NCBI RefSeq assembly: GCF_030811835.1
Contig: NZ_JAUSRO010000004.1
Location: forward strand, 124,001 to 188,000
DNA length: 64,000 bases
Reading direction: 5' to 3'
Origin: Variovorax ginsengisoli
GTDB lineage: Bacteria; Pseudomonadota; Gammaproteobacteria; Burkholderiales; Burkholderiaceae_C
Part shown: one piece after another, positions 25,977-36,142 of the stretch
Numbering within the stretch: position 1 is the first letter of the stretch
Layout of the letters: the number at the start of each line of letters is the position of its first letter
Translations under genes and position numbers: made by a program
Notes under the pieces: generated by a model
Seen by the model: only the letters and a program-made list of their open reading frames with translations
The model's database searches: none
Told to the model about the DNA's origin: nothing

Positions 25977-27677
25977 ATGACCCACGACGAAATCATTGCC
26001 CAGTTCGGTCCCCGCGAAGCCATGGAATACGACGTTGTCGTGGTCGGTGGCGGACCCGCCGGCCTGTCGACTGCCATTCGCCTGAAGCAACTGGCCTCGG
26101 CCAACGACAAGGAAATCTCGGTCGTGGTGCTGGAGAAGGGCTCCGAGCCCGGCGCGCACATTCTCTCGGGCGCCATCATGGATCCGCGCGGCCTGAACGA
26201 ACTGCTGCCCAACTGGAAGGAACTCGGCGCGCCGCTGAACCAGCCAGTGACGGAAGACGCCTTCCTGATGCTCAGCGAAAAGGGCGCCACGCGCACCCCT
26301 AATTTCCTGCTGCCGCACAACTTCCACAACGAGGGCAACTACATCGTCAGCCTGGGCAATGTCACGCGCTGGCTCGCGCAGCAGGCCGAGAACCTGGGCG
26401 TCGAAATCTTCCCGGGCTTCCCGGCGGCTGAAGTCCTCTACACCGAAGACGGCAAGGTGCGCGGCGTGGCCACCGGCAACCTGGGCATCGGCAAGGACGG
26501 TGAGCCGACCGAGAACTTCCAGCTGGGCATGGAACTGCTGGGCAAGTACACGGTGTTCGCCGAAGGTGCGCGCGGCCACCTGGGCCGCCAGTTGATCGCC
26601 AAGTACAAGCTCGACGACGGCAAGGACCCGCAGAGCTACGGCATCGGCATCAAGGAACTGTGGGAAATCGACCCGGCCCGTCACCAGCCTGGCCTGGCCA
26701 TCCACACGGCCGGCTGGCCGCTGCCCAACGACACCTATGGCGGATCGTTCGTCTACCACGCGGAGAACAACCAGCTCATCATCGGCTACGTGGTCGGCCT
26801 GGACTACCAGAATCCGCACATGAGCCCGTTCGAGGAGTTCCAGCGCTTCAAGACCCACCCGAACATCCGCTGGTACCTCGAAGGCCAGGACAAGGGTTTG
26901 AAGCCGGCCAAGCGCCTGAGCTATGGCGCGCGCGCCATCACGGCCGGCGGCCTGCTGTCGCTGCCCAAGACGGTGTTCCCGGGCGGCGCGCTGGTCGGCT
27001 GCGAGGCCGGCTACCTGAACGCGAGCCGCATCAAGGGCAGCCATGCCGCCATCAAGACAGGCATGCTGGCCGCCGAAGCCGCATTCGACGCGGTGATGGC
27101 CGGCCGCCAGCACGACGAACTGTCGGCCTACCCCGCCGCCTTCGAAAAGAGTTGGCTGCACACCGAGCTGCACAAGGCGCGCAACTTCAAGCAGTGGTTC
27201 AAGAAGGGCCTGGCCGTGGGCACGGTCATGACGGGCATCGAGCAGTTCGTGCTGCGCGGGCGCATCCCATGGACCCTGCACCGCACCGAGCCCGACCACA
27301 AGCGCCTGAAGCCGGCCTCGGCCTGCAAGAAGATCGTCTACCCCAGGCCCGATGGCAAGCTCACCTTCGACCGGCTCTCCAGCGTGTTCATCAGCAACAC
27401 GAACCACGAGGAAAACCAGCCAGCGCACCTGACGCTCAAGGACGCGACGGTGCCCACGCGCATCAACCTGCCGGAATACGCAGGCCCCGAGGCGCGCTAC
27501 TGCCCGGCCGGCGTCTATGAGTTCGTACCCGACGAGGCCAACGCCGGCAAGGAACGCCTGCAGATCAATGCGCAGAACTGCGTGCACTGCAAGACCTGCG
27601 ACATCAAGGACCCGACGCAGAACATCGTCTGGGTCACGCCCGAGGGTGGTGGCGGCCCGAACTACACGGGCATGTAA
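25977..27677 (+). CDS. Electron transfer flavoprotein-ubiquinone oxidoreductase
   Basis: 566 residues. FAD motif YDVVVVGGGPAGLSTAIRL at the N-terminus, ETF-QO blocks EKGSEPGAHILSGAIMDPRG and GGLLSLPKTVFPGGALVG, and a C-terminal 4Fe-4S site (YCPAGVYEF then NCVHCKTCDIKDPTQNI). It takes electrons from reduced ETF, fed by acyl-CoA dehydrogenases, and gives them to ubiquinone at the membrane. ATG at 25977 lies 14 bases after an in-frame alternative. Apparently monocistronic. Confidence 0.97.
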   Translation: MTHDEIIAQFGPREAMEYDVVVVGGGPAGLSTAIRLKQLASANDKEISVVVLEKGSEPGAHILSGAIMDPRGLNELLPNWKELGAPLNQPVTEDAFLMLSEKGATRTPNFLLPHNFHNEGNYIVSLGNVTRWLAQQAENLGVEIFPGFPAAEVLYTEDGKVRGVATGNLGIGKDGEPTENFQLGMELLGKYTVFAEGARGHLGRQLIAKYKLDDGKDPQSYGIGIKELWEIDPARHQPGLAIHTAGWPLPNDTYGGSFVYHAENNQLIIGYVVGLDYQNPHMSPFEEFQRFKTHPNIRWYLEGQDKGLKPAKRLSYGARAITAGGLLSLPKTVFPGGALVGCEAGYLNASRIKGSHAAIKTGMLAAEAAFDAVMAGRQHDELSAYPAAFEKSWLHTELHKARNFKQWFKKGLAVGTVMTGIEQFVLRGRIPWTLHRTEPDHKRLKPASACKKIVYPRPDGKLTFDRLSSVFISNTNHEENQPAHLTLKDATVPTRINLPEYAGPEARYCPAGVYEFVPDEANAGKERLQINAQNCVHCKTCDIKDPTQNIVWVTPEGGGGPNYTGM

Positions 27678-27713
27678 CCACCCGTCGCACCCTCCCGTGC
27701 TACGCGGTGTCGC

Positions 27714-29048
27714 TCAGCGCAGCAGGGCACGCGCCTCGCGCACCCGGGACACCGGGAAGATCAGCGCGAAGCGGGAGCCCTGCCCCACCGTGCTCTCGAT
27801 GCGGAACTCGGCGCCGTGGCGCTGTGCCACGTGCTTGACGATGGCCAGCCCCAGGCCGGTGCCGCCGGTTTCTCGCGAACGGCTGCGGTCGACACGGTAG
27901 AAGCGCTCGGTCAGCCGTGGAATGTGCTCGGCGGCAATGCCGGGGCCGCTGTCACGCACCGCATACTCACCGCGCCCGTCGGGCAGGAGCCGCCAGGTGA
28001 CGCCGATTTCGCCACCGCCGGGTGTGTAGCGGATCGCGTTGCTCAACAGGTTCGACATGGCGCTCTGCAGTTCGGTGGGCACACCGCCCAACTCCGAATC
28101 GGCCTCCACGGCAAACGAGAGCCGGTGTCCGTGCTGGGGTGACAGCCGGCTCGACAGACCCCGTCCCTCGTCCTCGCAATGCGCCATCAGCGCGCGCACG
28201 CGGGTCCATTGGGTGAATGTCGGCGCGGCGCTGCCTTCCAGGCGCGACAGCGTCAACAGGTCGTTGACCAGCGTCTCCATGCGATGCGATTGCTGCGCCA
28301 TCAGCGCCAGGTAGCGCACGCGTTCATCGGGTTCGAGCGGCAGGTTCTGCAGCGTTTCGACGAAGCCTGCCAGCACGGTGAGCGGCGTGCGGATCTCGTG
28401 CGAGACGTTGGCCACGAAGTCGCGGCGCATGGCCTCGGCCTGTTCGAGCGAAGTGACGTCGCGCGTGAGCAGCATGCGGCGGTTGCCTGCGTAGGGATGC
28501 ACCTGCACCGACAGCCGCACCGGATGCGCGCGCTGTTCGTGCGAATACGCCGGACCGTCGATGACCACGTCGCGGCTGTAGTTCCACGAGGCCAGGTAAG
28601 CGACGAACGTCGGGTCGCGCACCAGGTTGACCAGATGCTGCAGCAGATCGCGTTCGATATCGATGCCGAACTGCGCAGCCGCCGTCTGGTTCGACCATTC
28701 GATGCGCCCCTGTTCGTCGAGCAGCACCACGCCGTTGGGGGAGGCCTGGATGGCGGCGAGGAATTCCTGCAGCCGGTCTTCGGATTGGCGCACCTGCTGG
28801 TCGCGCTCGCGCAGCAACTTGCGTATGCGCTCGGCGATCTCGCCCCACACGCCCGCACCGCGGGCCGGGAGGCTGGAGACGTCGGTGCGCAACACATGCA
28901 GCAGGCGCTGAGCACGCCAGGCGTCGAGTGCCAGCCAGAGCAAGGCGCCCAGCCATGCGCCGAGCCAGAGGTAGCGGACACCGAACAGCATGGCAACACC
29001 TGCCAGCGCAGCAGAGGCCAGCAGGAATGCAAAGAGACGAAATGGCAT
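27714..29048 (-). CDS. phoR: Phosphate regulon sensor histidine kinase
   Basis: 444 residues. Two hydrophobic segments in the first 42 residues without a real periplasmic loop, a PAS domain (about 95-200; IQASPNGVVLLDEQGRIEW), HisKA with His217 (FVANVSHEIRTPLTVLAGF), and ATPase boxes SNLLSNAIRYTPGG, VRDSGPGIAAEH and GGTGLGLAIVKHVAQRHG. This is the standard PhoR layout: no sensor loop, signal relayed from PstSCAB through PhoU. Last gene of the pst-pho operon, 41 bp after phoB. Confidence 0.96.
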   Translation of the reverse strand: MPFRLFAFLLASAALAGVAMLFGVRYLWLGAWLGALLWLALDAWRAQRLLHVLRTDVSSLPARGAGVWGEIAERIRKLLRERDQQVRQSEDRLQEFLAAIQASPNGVVLLDEQGRIEWSNQTAAAQFGIDIERDLLQHLVNLVRDPTFVAYLASWNYSRDVVIDGPAYSHEQRAHPVRLSVQVHPYAGNRRMLLTRDVTSLEQAEAMRRDFVANVSHEIRTPLTVLAGFVETLQNLPLEPDERVRYLALMAQQSHRMETLVNDLLTLSRLEGSAAPTFTQWTRVRALMAHCEDEGRGLSSRLSPQHGHRLSFAVEADSELGGVPTELQSAMSNLLSNAIRYTPGGGEIGVTWRLLPDGRGEYAVRDSGPGIAAEHIPRLTERFYRVDRSRSRETGGTGLGLAIVKHVAQRHGAEFRIESTVGQGSRFALIFPVSRVREARALLR

Positions 29049-29089
29049 GGCGCGCGATTATCCGGCGCAGGCCGGACGGGCAGACAGGA

Positions 29090-29782
29090 TCAGACGGTGG
29101 CCTGTGCGGTCAGCCGGTAGCCGGCGCCGCGCACGGTTTCCACCATCGTTGCGGCGGCGCCCAGCGATTCGCGCAGTCGCTTGACATGCACGTCGACGGT
29201 ACGCTCCTCGATGTAGACATGGTCGCCCCACACCTTGTCGAGCAGCTGTGCGCGGCTGTGCACGCGTTCGGCATGCTGCATCAGGTAGCCCAGCAGCTTG
29301 AATTCGGTCGGCCCGACTTTCAGCGGGGCGCCCTGCCAGGTCACGCGGTGCGTGGCGGTGTCGAGCACCAGCTCGCCGATCTCGATGCGCTCGGTCGCCG
29401 TCTCCGGTGCACGGCGGCGCAGCACGGCACGGATGCGCGCGAGCATCTCCTGCGTGGAAAAGGGCTTGGTGATGTAGTCGTCGGCACCGGCATCCAGACC
29501 CGCGACCTTGTCGGGCTCGTCGCCACGTGCGGTCAGCATGAGGATCGGGATCACCTTGGTGCGTGGGTCCTTGCGCCAGTGGCGCGCAAGTTGCAGTCCG
29601 CTCTGGCCCGGCAGCATCCAGTCGAGCAGGATGAGGTCGGGCAGGAAAGCGTCGATCTCGCGCTGTGCTGCGGCGCCGTCCTCCGACCAGATCGGCTCGA
29701 AGCCGTTGTGGCGCAGGTTGACGGCGATCAGCTCGGCGATCGAGGATTCGTCTTCGACGATCAGGACGCGTGGTTTTTTCAT
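29090..29782 (-). CDS. phoB: Phosphate regulon response regulator
   Basis: 230 residues. Receiver with phosphoacceptor Asp54 (LILLDWMLPGQSG), MLTARGDEPDKVAGLDAGAD and TKPF, and an OmpR-type winged helix (VGPTEFKLLGYLMQHAERVH, RTVDVHVKRLRESLG, TVRGAGYRL). It activates promoters bearing the Pho boxes seen at 34489, 34558, 38852 and 49226. Sixteen bases separate it from phoU. Confidence 0.97.
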   Translation of the reverse strand: MKKPRVLIVEDESSIAELIAVNLRHNGFEPIWSEDGAAAQREIDAFLPDLILLDWMLPGQSGLQLARHWRKDPRTKVIPILMLTARGDEPDKVAGLDAGADDYITKPFSTQEMLARIRAVLRRRAPETATERIEIGELVLDTATHRVTWQGAPLKVGPTEFKLLGYLMQHAERVHSRAQLLDKVWGDHVYIEERTVDVHVKRLRESLGAAATMVETVRGAGYRLTAQATV

Positions 29783-29798
29783 TCGCTTTGGTGTGGCG

Positions 29799-30500
29799 CT
29801 ACTGCAGCGCTGACTCGATTTCCTGCATCGAAGTGTGCCGCACGTCGGCACCCTTGACGATGTAGATGATGAATTCCGCAATGTTCTTCGCGTGGTCGCC
29901 GATGCGCTCGATGGCCTTGGCCAGGAACAGCAGGTCGAGGCTGGCGGAGATCGTGCGCGGGTCTTCCATCATGTAGGTGACCAGCTTGCGCACGAAGCCG
30001 TCGAACTCCTTGTCGATCAGGTCGTCGTCCTTGAGGATCGACAGCGCGGCCGCGGTGTCCAGGCGTGCGAACGCGTCGAGCGCCTTGCGCAGCAGGCCCG
30101 AGGCCATGTCGGCGGCGATGCGCAGTTCGGTCGACGGCAGCGCGCGGGCCGAACCGCTCTCGATGATCGACTTGACCATGCGCGCGATCTTGTTGGCCTC
30201 GTCACCCACGCGTTCGAGGTTGGCTGTGGTCTTGGAGATGGCGATCAGCAGGCGCAGATCGCGGGCGGTCGGCTGGCGACGCGCGATGATCGACGACAGT
30301 TCGCGGTCGATCTCGATTTCCATCGCATTGACGCGCACTTCCGTTTCCATCACGCGGTCGGCGGCTTCGGGGTCGAACTGCGCGAGTGCGTAGACCGCCT
30401 GGTGGATCTGGGATTCCACCATGCCGCCGAGTTCCATCACGCGCGAGGACACGCCATTGAGTTCGCTGTCGAACTGGCTGGACAAATGTTTTTCGGTCAT
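29799..30500 (-). CDS. phoU: Phosphate signalling protein PhoU
   Basis: 233 residues, the usual length for this two three-helix-bundle protein. Both metal-binding repeats are visible: RLLIAISKTTANLERVGDEA and DLLFLAKAIERIGDHAKNIA. PhoU links PstB transport activity to PhoR, keeping PhoB silent when phosphate is plentiful. Separated from pstB by a 118-bp spacer that holds a hairpin repeat. Confidence 0.97.
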   Translation of the reverse strand: MTEKHLSSQFDSELNGVSSRVMELGGMVESQIHQAVYALAQFDPEAADRVMETEVRVNAMEIEIDRELSSIIARRQPTARDLRLLIAISKTTANLERVGDEANKIARMVKSIIESGSARALPSTELRIAADMASGLLRKALDAFARLDTAAALSILKDDDLIDKEFDGFVRKLVTYMMEDPRTISASLDLLFLAKAIERIGDHAKNIAEFIIYIVKGADVRHTSMQEIESALQ

Positions 30501-30507
30501 AGGGTTA

Positions 30508-30618
30508 CCTCTTGATTGGATTCAGCCGGAACACCGCGGAACCGGCTTTGCCGGGCCGCTGGTGTTGCCCCCTCAAGGGGGTTGGCGAAGCGACACGAAG
30601 TGCGCGGAGACTGGGGGT
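30508..30618. repeat. Comamonadaceae-type intergenic hairpin repeat between pstB and phoU
   Basis: The spacer inside the operon contains CCCCC-TCAA-GGGGG at 30568-30581 (six paired bases counting T-A) flanked by GTTCCGCGGTG/CCGGCTTTGCCGGG-like inverted segments. I recognise this kind of block as a dispersed intergenic element in Variovorax/Acidovorax genomes, from memory only. It has no T-run. It could modulate mRNA stability so that pstSCAB is expressed more than phoU-phoBR. Confidence 0.55.
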
Positions 30619-31398
30619 TCATCCGAACCTGCCGGTAATGTAGTCCTCGGTCTCTTTGCGCTGCGGCTTGAAGAACATCTGCTCCGTCGCACCGAACTCG
30701 ATCAGGTCGCCCAGATACATGTAGGCGGTGTAGTCGCTGCAGCGGGCTGCCTGCTGCATGTTGTGGGTCACGATCACCACGGTGTACTCGCTCTTGAGCT
30801 CGGCGATCAGTTCTTCGATCTTGGCCGTGGAGATCGGATCCAGCGCCGAGCACGGCTCGTCGAGCAGCAGCACCTCGGGCTTGATCGCGATGCCGCGTGC
30901 GATGCACAGCCGCTGCTGCTGGCCACCGGACAGGCCGGAGCCACTTTGCTGGAGCTTGTCGCGCACTTCGGTCCACAGCGCCGCCTTCTTGAGTGCCCAC
31001 TCGACACGGTCGTCCATGTCGCTGGCGCTCAGGTTTTCGAAAAGCTTCACGCCGAACGCGATGTTGTCATAGATCGACATCGGGAACGGGGTCGGCTTCT
31101 GGAACACCATGCCGATCTTCGCGCGGATCAGAGCCACGTCCTGCTTGGAGGTCAACAGGTTCTCGCCGTCCAGCGCGATGGTACCCTCGGCACGCTGCTC
31201 CGGGTAGAGCTCGAACATGCGGTTGAAGGTGCGCAGCAGCGTCGACTTGCCGCAGCCTGACGGGCCGATGAACGCCGTGACCTTGTTCTCCGGAATCTCC
31301 AGGTTGATGCCCTTGAGCGCATGGAACTTGCCGTAGTAGAAGTTCAGGTCCTTGACCGAGATCTTCGAACGTTCTGCTTGCGTGATGGTTGCTGGCAT
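30619..31398 (-). CDS. pstB: Phosphate ABC transporter ATP-binding protein
   Basis: 259 residues. Walker [10 protein letters not shown] (45-53), signature [19 protein letters not shown], Walker [14 protein letters not shown] and H-loop [20 protein letters not shown]. It drives high-affinity phosphate import with PstA and PstC. Starts 16 bp after pstA. Confidence 0.98.
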   Translation of the reverse strand: MPATITQAERSKISVKDLNFYYGKFHALKGINLEIPENKVTAFIGPSGCGKSTLLRTFNRMFELYPEQRAEGTIALDGENLLTSKQDVALIRAKIGMVFQKPTPFPMSIYDNIAFGVKLFENLSASDMDDRVEWALKKAALWTEVRDKLQQSGSGLSGGQQQRLCIARGIAIKPEVLLLDEPCSALDPISTAKIEELIAELKSEYTVVIVTHNMQQAARCSDYTAYMYLGDLIEFGATEQMFFKPQRKETEDYITGRFG

Positions 31399-31414
31399 GC
31401 GTGTGCCTCTTTGT

Positions 31415-32299
31415 CTAGTGTTTGGAGCGGGTCAGGACCCGCGCAAGGATGTTGAGTCCGAGCACCGCGACGGTGATCAGGAACACGCCGGCCCATGCCA
31501 GCTTCTGCCAGTTCTCGTAGGGGCTCATCGCGAACTTGAAGATGGTCACGGGCAGGCTGGCCATCGGTTGCGAAAGGTCCGCCGTCCAGAACTGGTTGTT
31601 CAGCGCGGTGAACAGCAGCGGCGCGGTTTCGCCGGCAATGCGTGCCACGGCCAGCAGGATGCCCGTGACCACCCCAGCGCGGGCCGCGCGCAGCGTGATG
31701 CTCATGATGACCTTCCACTTGGGCGTGCCCAGTGCGTAGGCGGCTTCGCGCAGGCCAGGCGGCACCAGCTGCAACATGTTCTCGGTCGTGCGGATGACCA
31801 CCGGAATCACGATCAGCGCCAGGGCCAGCGCACCAGCCAGTCCGGAGAAGGTCTTGAAATAGGCAACGACCACCGCGTAGACGAACAGGCCGATCACGAT
31901 CGAGGGCGCCGACAGCAGGATGTCGTTGACGAAGCGCGTGACGGCCGACAACCAGCCCTTCGGGTTGTATTCGGCCAGGTAGATCCCGGCCATGATGCCG
32001 ATCGGCGTGCCCACGAAGGTGGCCATGGCCACCATCACGAGCGAGCCGAAGAGCGCGTTGGCGATGCCGCCCTCTTCATTGGGCGGCGGCGTCATTTCGG
32101 TGAAAGTGGCGAGCGCGAGGCCGCCAATGCCCTGGCGCAGCGTTTCCCACAGGATCCACACGAGCCAGAACACGCCGAAGGTCATGGCCGCCAGGGACAG
32201 CGTGAGCGCGATTTGATTGACGCGCTTGCGGCTGGCGAAACGGGCGGCGCGCGTGGCGTTGAGCGTTTGCGCGGCCAGCAATTTTTCTGCAGTGGTCAT
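31415..32299 (-). CDS. pstA: Phosphate ABC transporter permease PstA
   Basis: 294 residues with six membrane segments and the permease EAA-like loop ([20 protein letters not shown] then [20 protein letters not shown]). Forms the channel with PstC. Start overlaps the pstC stop by four bases (ATGA). Confidence 0.97.
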   Translation of the reverse strand: MTTAEKLLAAQTLNATRAARFASRKRVNQIALTLSLAAMTFGVFWLVWILWETLRQGIGGLALATFTEMTPPPNEEGGIANALFGSLVMVAMATFVGTPIGIMAGIYLAEYNPKGWLSAVTRFVNDILLSAPSIVIGLFVYAVVVAYFKTFSGLAGALALALIVIPVVIRTTENMLQLVPPGLREAAYALGTPKWKVIMSITLRAARAGVVTGILLAVARIAGETAPLLFTALNNQFWTADLSQPMASLPVTIFKFAMSPYENWQKLAWAGVFLITVAVLGLNILARVLTRSKH

Positions 32300-33369
32300 G
32301 ACTTGGTGCCTTCGCTCTTCTTCATGCGCTGGAGCAGCAGCTTGGACAGCGACAGCACGACGAAGGTGATGAAGAACAGGACGAGGCCGAGGTACATCAG
32401 CGCGGCCTGATGCAGGCCTGCGCCGGCTTCGGCGAACTCATTGGCCAGCGCCGAGGTGATGCTGTTGGCAGCCTCGAACACCGACAGCGAATTGAGCTGG
32501 TTGGTGTTGCCGATCACGAACGTCACCGCCATGGTCTCGCCCAGTGCACGGCCCAGGCCGAGCATGATGCCGCCCACGACGCCTGCCTTGGTGTAGGGCA
32601 ACACGACCTTGGAGACCACCTCCCAGGTGGTCGAACCCAGGCCATAAGCCGACTCCTTGAGCAGCGGTGGCGTGACTTCGAACACATCGCGCATCACCGA
32701 AGCGATGAACGGAATGATCATGATGGCCAGGATGATGCCAGCCGACAGGATACCGATGCCCACGGGCGGGCCGGTGACCAGGCTGCCGAGAATGGGCACG
32801 CCGTGGAGCAGCTTTTGCAGCGGCTGCTGCACATAGGTCGACAGGATCGGCCCGAACACCAGCAGGCCCCACATGCCGTACACGATGGATGGCACGGCGG
32901 CGAGCAGTTCGATGGCGGTGCCCAGCGGACGCTTGAGCCAGGCCGGCGAGAGTTCCGTGAGGAACAGCGCAATGCCAAAGCTCACCGGAACGGCAATCAC
33001 CAGTGCGATGAGCGACGTGGCCAGCGTGCCGTAGATCATCACCAGGCCGCCGTACTCGTCCTTGACCGGATCCCAGACGCTGCTCGTGAGGAAGCCCAGG
33101 CCATACTTCGAAATGGCAGGCCAGGCGCCGATGATCAGGGAGACCAGGATGCCGATGAGCATGGCCAGCGTCAGCAGCGCGGCGCCCTTGGCGGCCATGC
33201 CGAAGAGGCGATCGGTGCCTGCGCCGGTGCGCGGGCGCTTGGCCGGCGGCAGGTTGGAAGAAGCGCGCGCGCCGTCGGCCAGGCGGTCGACGGGCGATGC
33301 GGAAGTGGGGAAGGTGGATGACACAGGTCGCTCCAAATTCGGCGCGCCGTCGAGCGGGGGATGGCTCAT
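32296..33369 (-). CDS. pstC: Phosphate ABC transporter permease PstC
   Basis: 357 residues, slightly longer than usual because of a cytoplasmic N-terminal extension of about 50 residues rich in Pro, Ser and Ala. Permease landmarks are YGIAL-type helices, [18 protein letters not shown] and the loop [20 protein letters not shown]. Follows pstS by 18 bp and overlaps pstA. Confidence 0.97.
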   Translation of the reverse strand: MSHPPLDGAPNLERPVSSTFPTSASPVDRLADGARASSNLPPAKRPRTGAGTDRLFGMAAKGAALLTLAMLIGILVSLIIGAWPAISKYGLGFLTSSVWDPVKDEYGGLVMIYGTLATSLIALVIAVPVSFGIALFLTELSPAWLKRPLGTAIELLAAVPSIVYGMWGLLVFGPILSTYVQQPLQKLLHGVPILGSLVTGPPVGIGILSAGIILAIMIIPFIASVMRDVFEVTPPLLKESAYGLGSTTWEVVSKVVLPYTKAGVVGGIMLGLGRALGETMAVTFVIGNTNQLNSLSVFEAANSITSALANEFAEAGAGLHQAALMYLGLVLFFITFVVLSLSKLLLQRMKKSEGTKS

Positions 33370-33387
33370 GGGCGCGCCGTATTCTGA

Positions 33388-34425
33388 TTACTTGACTGCG
33401 ATGGCCTTGCCGGACGTGTCCTTGATCTCACCCCACGACTTGGCGATGATGGCCTTGACGCTGTCGGGCATCGGCACGTAGTCGAGGTCGTCGGCAGTCT
33501 TGTCGCCGGACTTGTAGGCCCACTCGAAGAACTTCAGCACGCTCGCAGCGTTGGCCGGCTTGTCCTGTACCTTCTGCATCAGGATGAAGGTGGCGCCAGT
33601 GATCGGCCAGGCACCCTTGTCGGCCTGGTTGGTCAGCACCTGATAGAAGCTCTTGTCCCACTGGGCGGCGCCTGCGGCGGCCTTGAACGCGGTGTCTTCT
33701 GGCGAGACAAAAGCGCCGGAGGCGTTCTGCATCTGCGCGAACGTCATCTTGTTCTGCTTGACGTAGGCGTATTCGACGTAACCGATCGAGTTGGGCAGCT
33801 GCTTGACGAAAGCGGCGACGCCTTCGTTGCCCTTGCCGCCGGTACCGACGGGCCAGTTCACTGCCGTGCCTTCACCGACCTTGCTCTTCCATTCGGTGTT
33901 GACCTTGCTCAGGTAGTTGGTGAACAGGAAGCTGGTGCCCGAACCATCGGCGCGGCGCACCGGAGCGATGGCGGCGTCGGGCAGTTCGAGCGAGCCGTTC
34001 AGTGCCTTGATGGCCGGATCGTTCCACTTGGTGATCTTGCCCAGGTAGATATCGCCCAGGACCTGGCCGCTCAGCTTGAGGTCGCCCGGCTTGATGCCCT
34101 GGATGTTGACCACGGGGATCACGCCACCGATGACGGTGGGGAACTGCGTCAGGCCCTTGGCGGCCAGTTCGTCGTCCTTGAGTGGTGCATCGGAAGCGCC
34201 GAAATCGACGGTCTTGGCTTCGATCTGCTTGAGGCCGGCACCCGAACCCACCGACTGGTAGTTCACCTTGACACCGGTGGCCTTGTTGTAGTCACTGGCC
34301 CACTTGGAATACAGCGGCGCCGGGAAGCTGGCGCCTGCGCCGGTCACATCCTGTGCGAAAGCCGGGACATGGGCGAAGGCGGCGGCCACGAAGCTGGCTG
34401 CTGCGAATTTGATGGTGGTTTTCAT
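33388..34425 (-). CDS. pstS: Periplasmic phosphate-binding protein
   Basis: 345 residues with a Sec signal peptide (cleavage after HVPAFA). The phosphate-binding loops are VTGAGASFPAPLYSKWASDY, QSVGSGAGLKQIEAKTVDFG and VRRADGSGTSFLFTNYLSKV. It captures inorganic phosphate for PstCAB. The start has GGAAGC before it. First gene of the operon; a Pho box lies 64 bp upstream on the same strand. Confidence 0.98.
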   Translation of the reverse strand: MKTTIKFAAASFVAAAFAHVPAFAQDVTGAGASFPAPLYSKWASDYNKATGVKVNYQSVGSGAGLKQIEAKTVDFGASDAPLKDDELAAKGLTQFPTVIGGVIPVVNIQGIKPGDLKLSGQVLGDIYLGKITKWNDPAIKALNGSLELPDAAIAPVRRADGSGTSFLFTNYLSKVNTEWKSKVGEGTAVNWPVGTGGKGNEGVAAFVKQLPNSIGYVEYAYVKQNKMTFAQMQNASGAFVSPEDTAFKAAAGAAQWDKSFYQVLTNQADKGAWPITGATFILMQKVQDKPANAASVLKFFEWAYKSGDKTADDLDYVPMPDSVKAIIAKSWGEIKDTSGKAIAVK

Positions 34426-34488
34426 GGAGCTTCCTTTGTGAAGAGCAATCGATCCCGGATTCGGGTTGATGCGGACTTTAGAAAGCTT

Positions 34489-34507
34489 CTGTGACAACGA
34501 TATGACA
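34489..34507 (-). promoter_or_regulatory. Pho box of the pst operon
   Basis: Minus strand TGTCATA-TCGT-TGTCACA: two half-sites with an 11-bp period, close to the PhoB consensus. A -10-like TAAAGT follows at 34480-34475, so the box replaces the -35, as in PhoB-activated promoters. Confidence 0.87.
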
Positions 34508-34557
34508 CCCCGCGCCACGAGGGAAAAGCCCTCTTTTTCCAGGCGTGCTCTGTGACG

Positions 34558-34576
34558 CTGTCATACAAACGTCACG
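34558..34576 (+). promoter_or_regulatory. Pho box of ppx
   Basis: CTGTCATA-CAAA-CGTCACG on the plus strand has half-sites with an 11-bp period, 35 bp before the ppx ATG. It is back-to-back with the pstS box, so PhoB would fire both directions. Confidence 0.78.
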
Positions 34577-34611
34577 CAATGACTGCGCGGCTGCGGCTAC
34601 CATCGACGCAC

Positions 34612-36129
34612 ATGCAAAACGGTACCCTCCTCGCCGCAGTCGATCTCGGCTCCAACAGTTTTCGCCTCGAAATCGGGCGGGTCGATCACGGCCAAATTCA
34701 TCGCACGGAGTACCTCAAGGAAACCGTGCGGCAAGGCAACGGTTTGGACAGTGCTCGCAATCTGACGCCGGAAGCCATGCAGCGCGGCTGGGACGCGCTG
34801 GCACGCTTTGGAGAGCGGCTGGCCGGCTTCAAGCGCTCGCAGGTGCGCGCCGTCGCCACGCAGACGCTGCGCGAAGCGCGCAACCGCGACGAATTCCTGC
34901 TGCGCGCGCGCACTGTGCTGGGGTTCGGCATCGACGTGATTCCCGGCCGCGAAGAGGCACGCCTCATTTACCAGGGCGTGGCGCACATGCTGCCTCACAA
35001 CGAGGCATCCGACCGGGAACGGCGGCTGGTGGTGGACATCGGCGGTCGCTCGACCGAGATGATCATCGGCCATGCACTCACGGCACAGGTGATGGAGTCG
35101 TACCGTGTGGGCAGCGTTGCGTGGTCGATGAAGCATTTCCCGCAAGGGCAGTTCACGCCTTCAGCCTTTCGCTCGGCCGAAATCGCGGCCAAGGCGGTGC
35201 TCGACGACGCCCTGGGTACCTATTCGTCCGATCAATGGGACGTGGCGTATGGTGCTTCCGGAACGATCGGTGCCGTGAGTGACGTGCTGGTGGCTTCCGG
35301 GGCGCCGGTGGGTGTGGTCACCCGCGAAGGGCTCGACTGGCTGCTGGAGCGGCTGCTCAAGGCCGGCAGCGTTGACAAGCTTCGCATCGATGGCATGCGC
35401 GAAGACCGCAAGGCAGTGATCGGCGGTGGCGTCAGCGTGCTGCGCGCAGTGTTCGACCTGCTGGACATCCGCGAGATGAAGGTGGCCCAGGGTGCGTTGC
35501 GCCATGGCGTGCTCTACGAATTGCTCGAACGCGACGACAGCGTGGCCGATCTGCGCGCGGCGACGGTGGCTCGGCTGGCAGCGCGTTTCGAGGTCGATGC
35601 GGCGCAAGCCCAGAGGGTGAGCCAGTGCGCGGCCGCGCTGTACCTGCAGATCGACCCGAGCGCCCGGGATGCCAGCAACGCCAGCCGTTCGGGCCGGGCG
35701 CTGCGCAAGTTGGGTTGGGCCGCGCAGTTGCACGAAATCGGCGCCCACATCTCGCACAGCGACTATCACAAACACGGCGCGTACATTCTGGACAACGCGG
35801 ACGCGCCCGGCTTCGCGACCAACGAACTGCACCAGCTCAGCCAGCTCGTGCTCGGTCATCGCGGCAAGCTGCGCAAGCTGGAAGCCGCGCTCGAAGACGA
35901 AGTGATGGTCGCGCAACTGCTGGCGCTGCGCCTGGCGGTGATCCTGTGCCACGCACGCCGTGATCCCGATCCGCAAGCGCTGAAGGTCGCCGCCTCGGGA
36001 CGCGTCTTCACGCTCAGCTGCAACAAGGGTTGGCCCGAAGCCTACCCCCAGTCTGCGCATCTGCTGCGCGAAGAGATGCTGGCCTGGCAGAAGACCAACT
36101 GGCGCGTCGAACTGCCTGCGGGCTTCTGA
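34612..36129 (+). CDS. ppx: Exopolyphosphatase (Ppx/GppA family)
   Basis: 505 residues. The ASKHA phosphatase fold shows the phosphate loop LAAVDLGSNSFRLEIGRVD, VVDIGGRSTEMIIG and YGASGTIGAVSDVL; a C-terminal HD-like helical domain follows (LHEIGAHISHSDYHKHGAYI). Removes terminal phosphate from polyphosphate (and possibly pppGpp). The start MQNGTLLAAVDLG is chosen over in-frame upstream codons because those overlap the Pho box. Divergent from pstS. Confidence 0.94.
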   Translation: MQNGTLLAAVDLGSNSFRLEIGRVDHGQIHRTEYLKETVRQGNGLDSARNLTPEAMQRGWDALARFGERLAGFKRSQVRAVATQTLREARNRDEFLLRARTVLGFGIDVIPGREEARLIYQGVAHMLPHNEASDRERRLVVDIGGRSTEMIIGHALTAQVMESYRVGSVAWSMKHFPQGQFTPSAFRSAEIAAKAVLDDALGTYSSDQWDVAYGASGTIGAVSDVLVASGAPVGVVTREGLDWLLERLLKAGSVDKLRIDGMREDRKAVIGGGVSVLRAVFDLLDIREMKVAQGALRHGVLYELLERDDSVADLRAATVARLAARFEVDAAQAQRVSQCAAALYLQIDPSARDASNASRSGRALRKLGWAAQLHEIGAHISHSDYHKHGAYILDNADAPGFATNELHQLSQLVLGHRGKLRKLEAALEDEVMVAQLLALRLAVILCHARRDPDPQALKVAASGRVFTLSCNKGWPEAYPQSAHLLREEMLAWQKTNWRVELPAGF

Positions 36130-36142
36130 GGCGCCGCGCTCG

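Noticed and set aside
25959..27587. 542-codon minus-strand open frame
   Set aside because: Antisense of the ETF:ubiquinone oxidoreductase gene.
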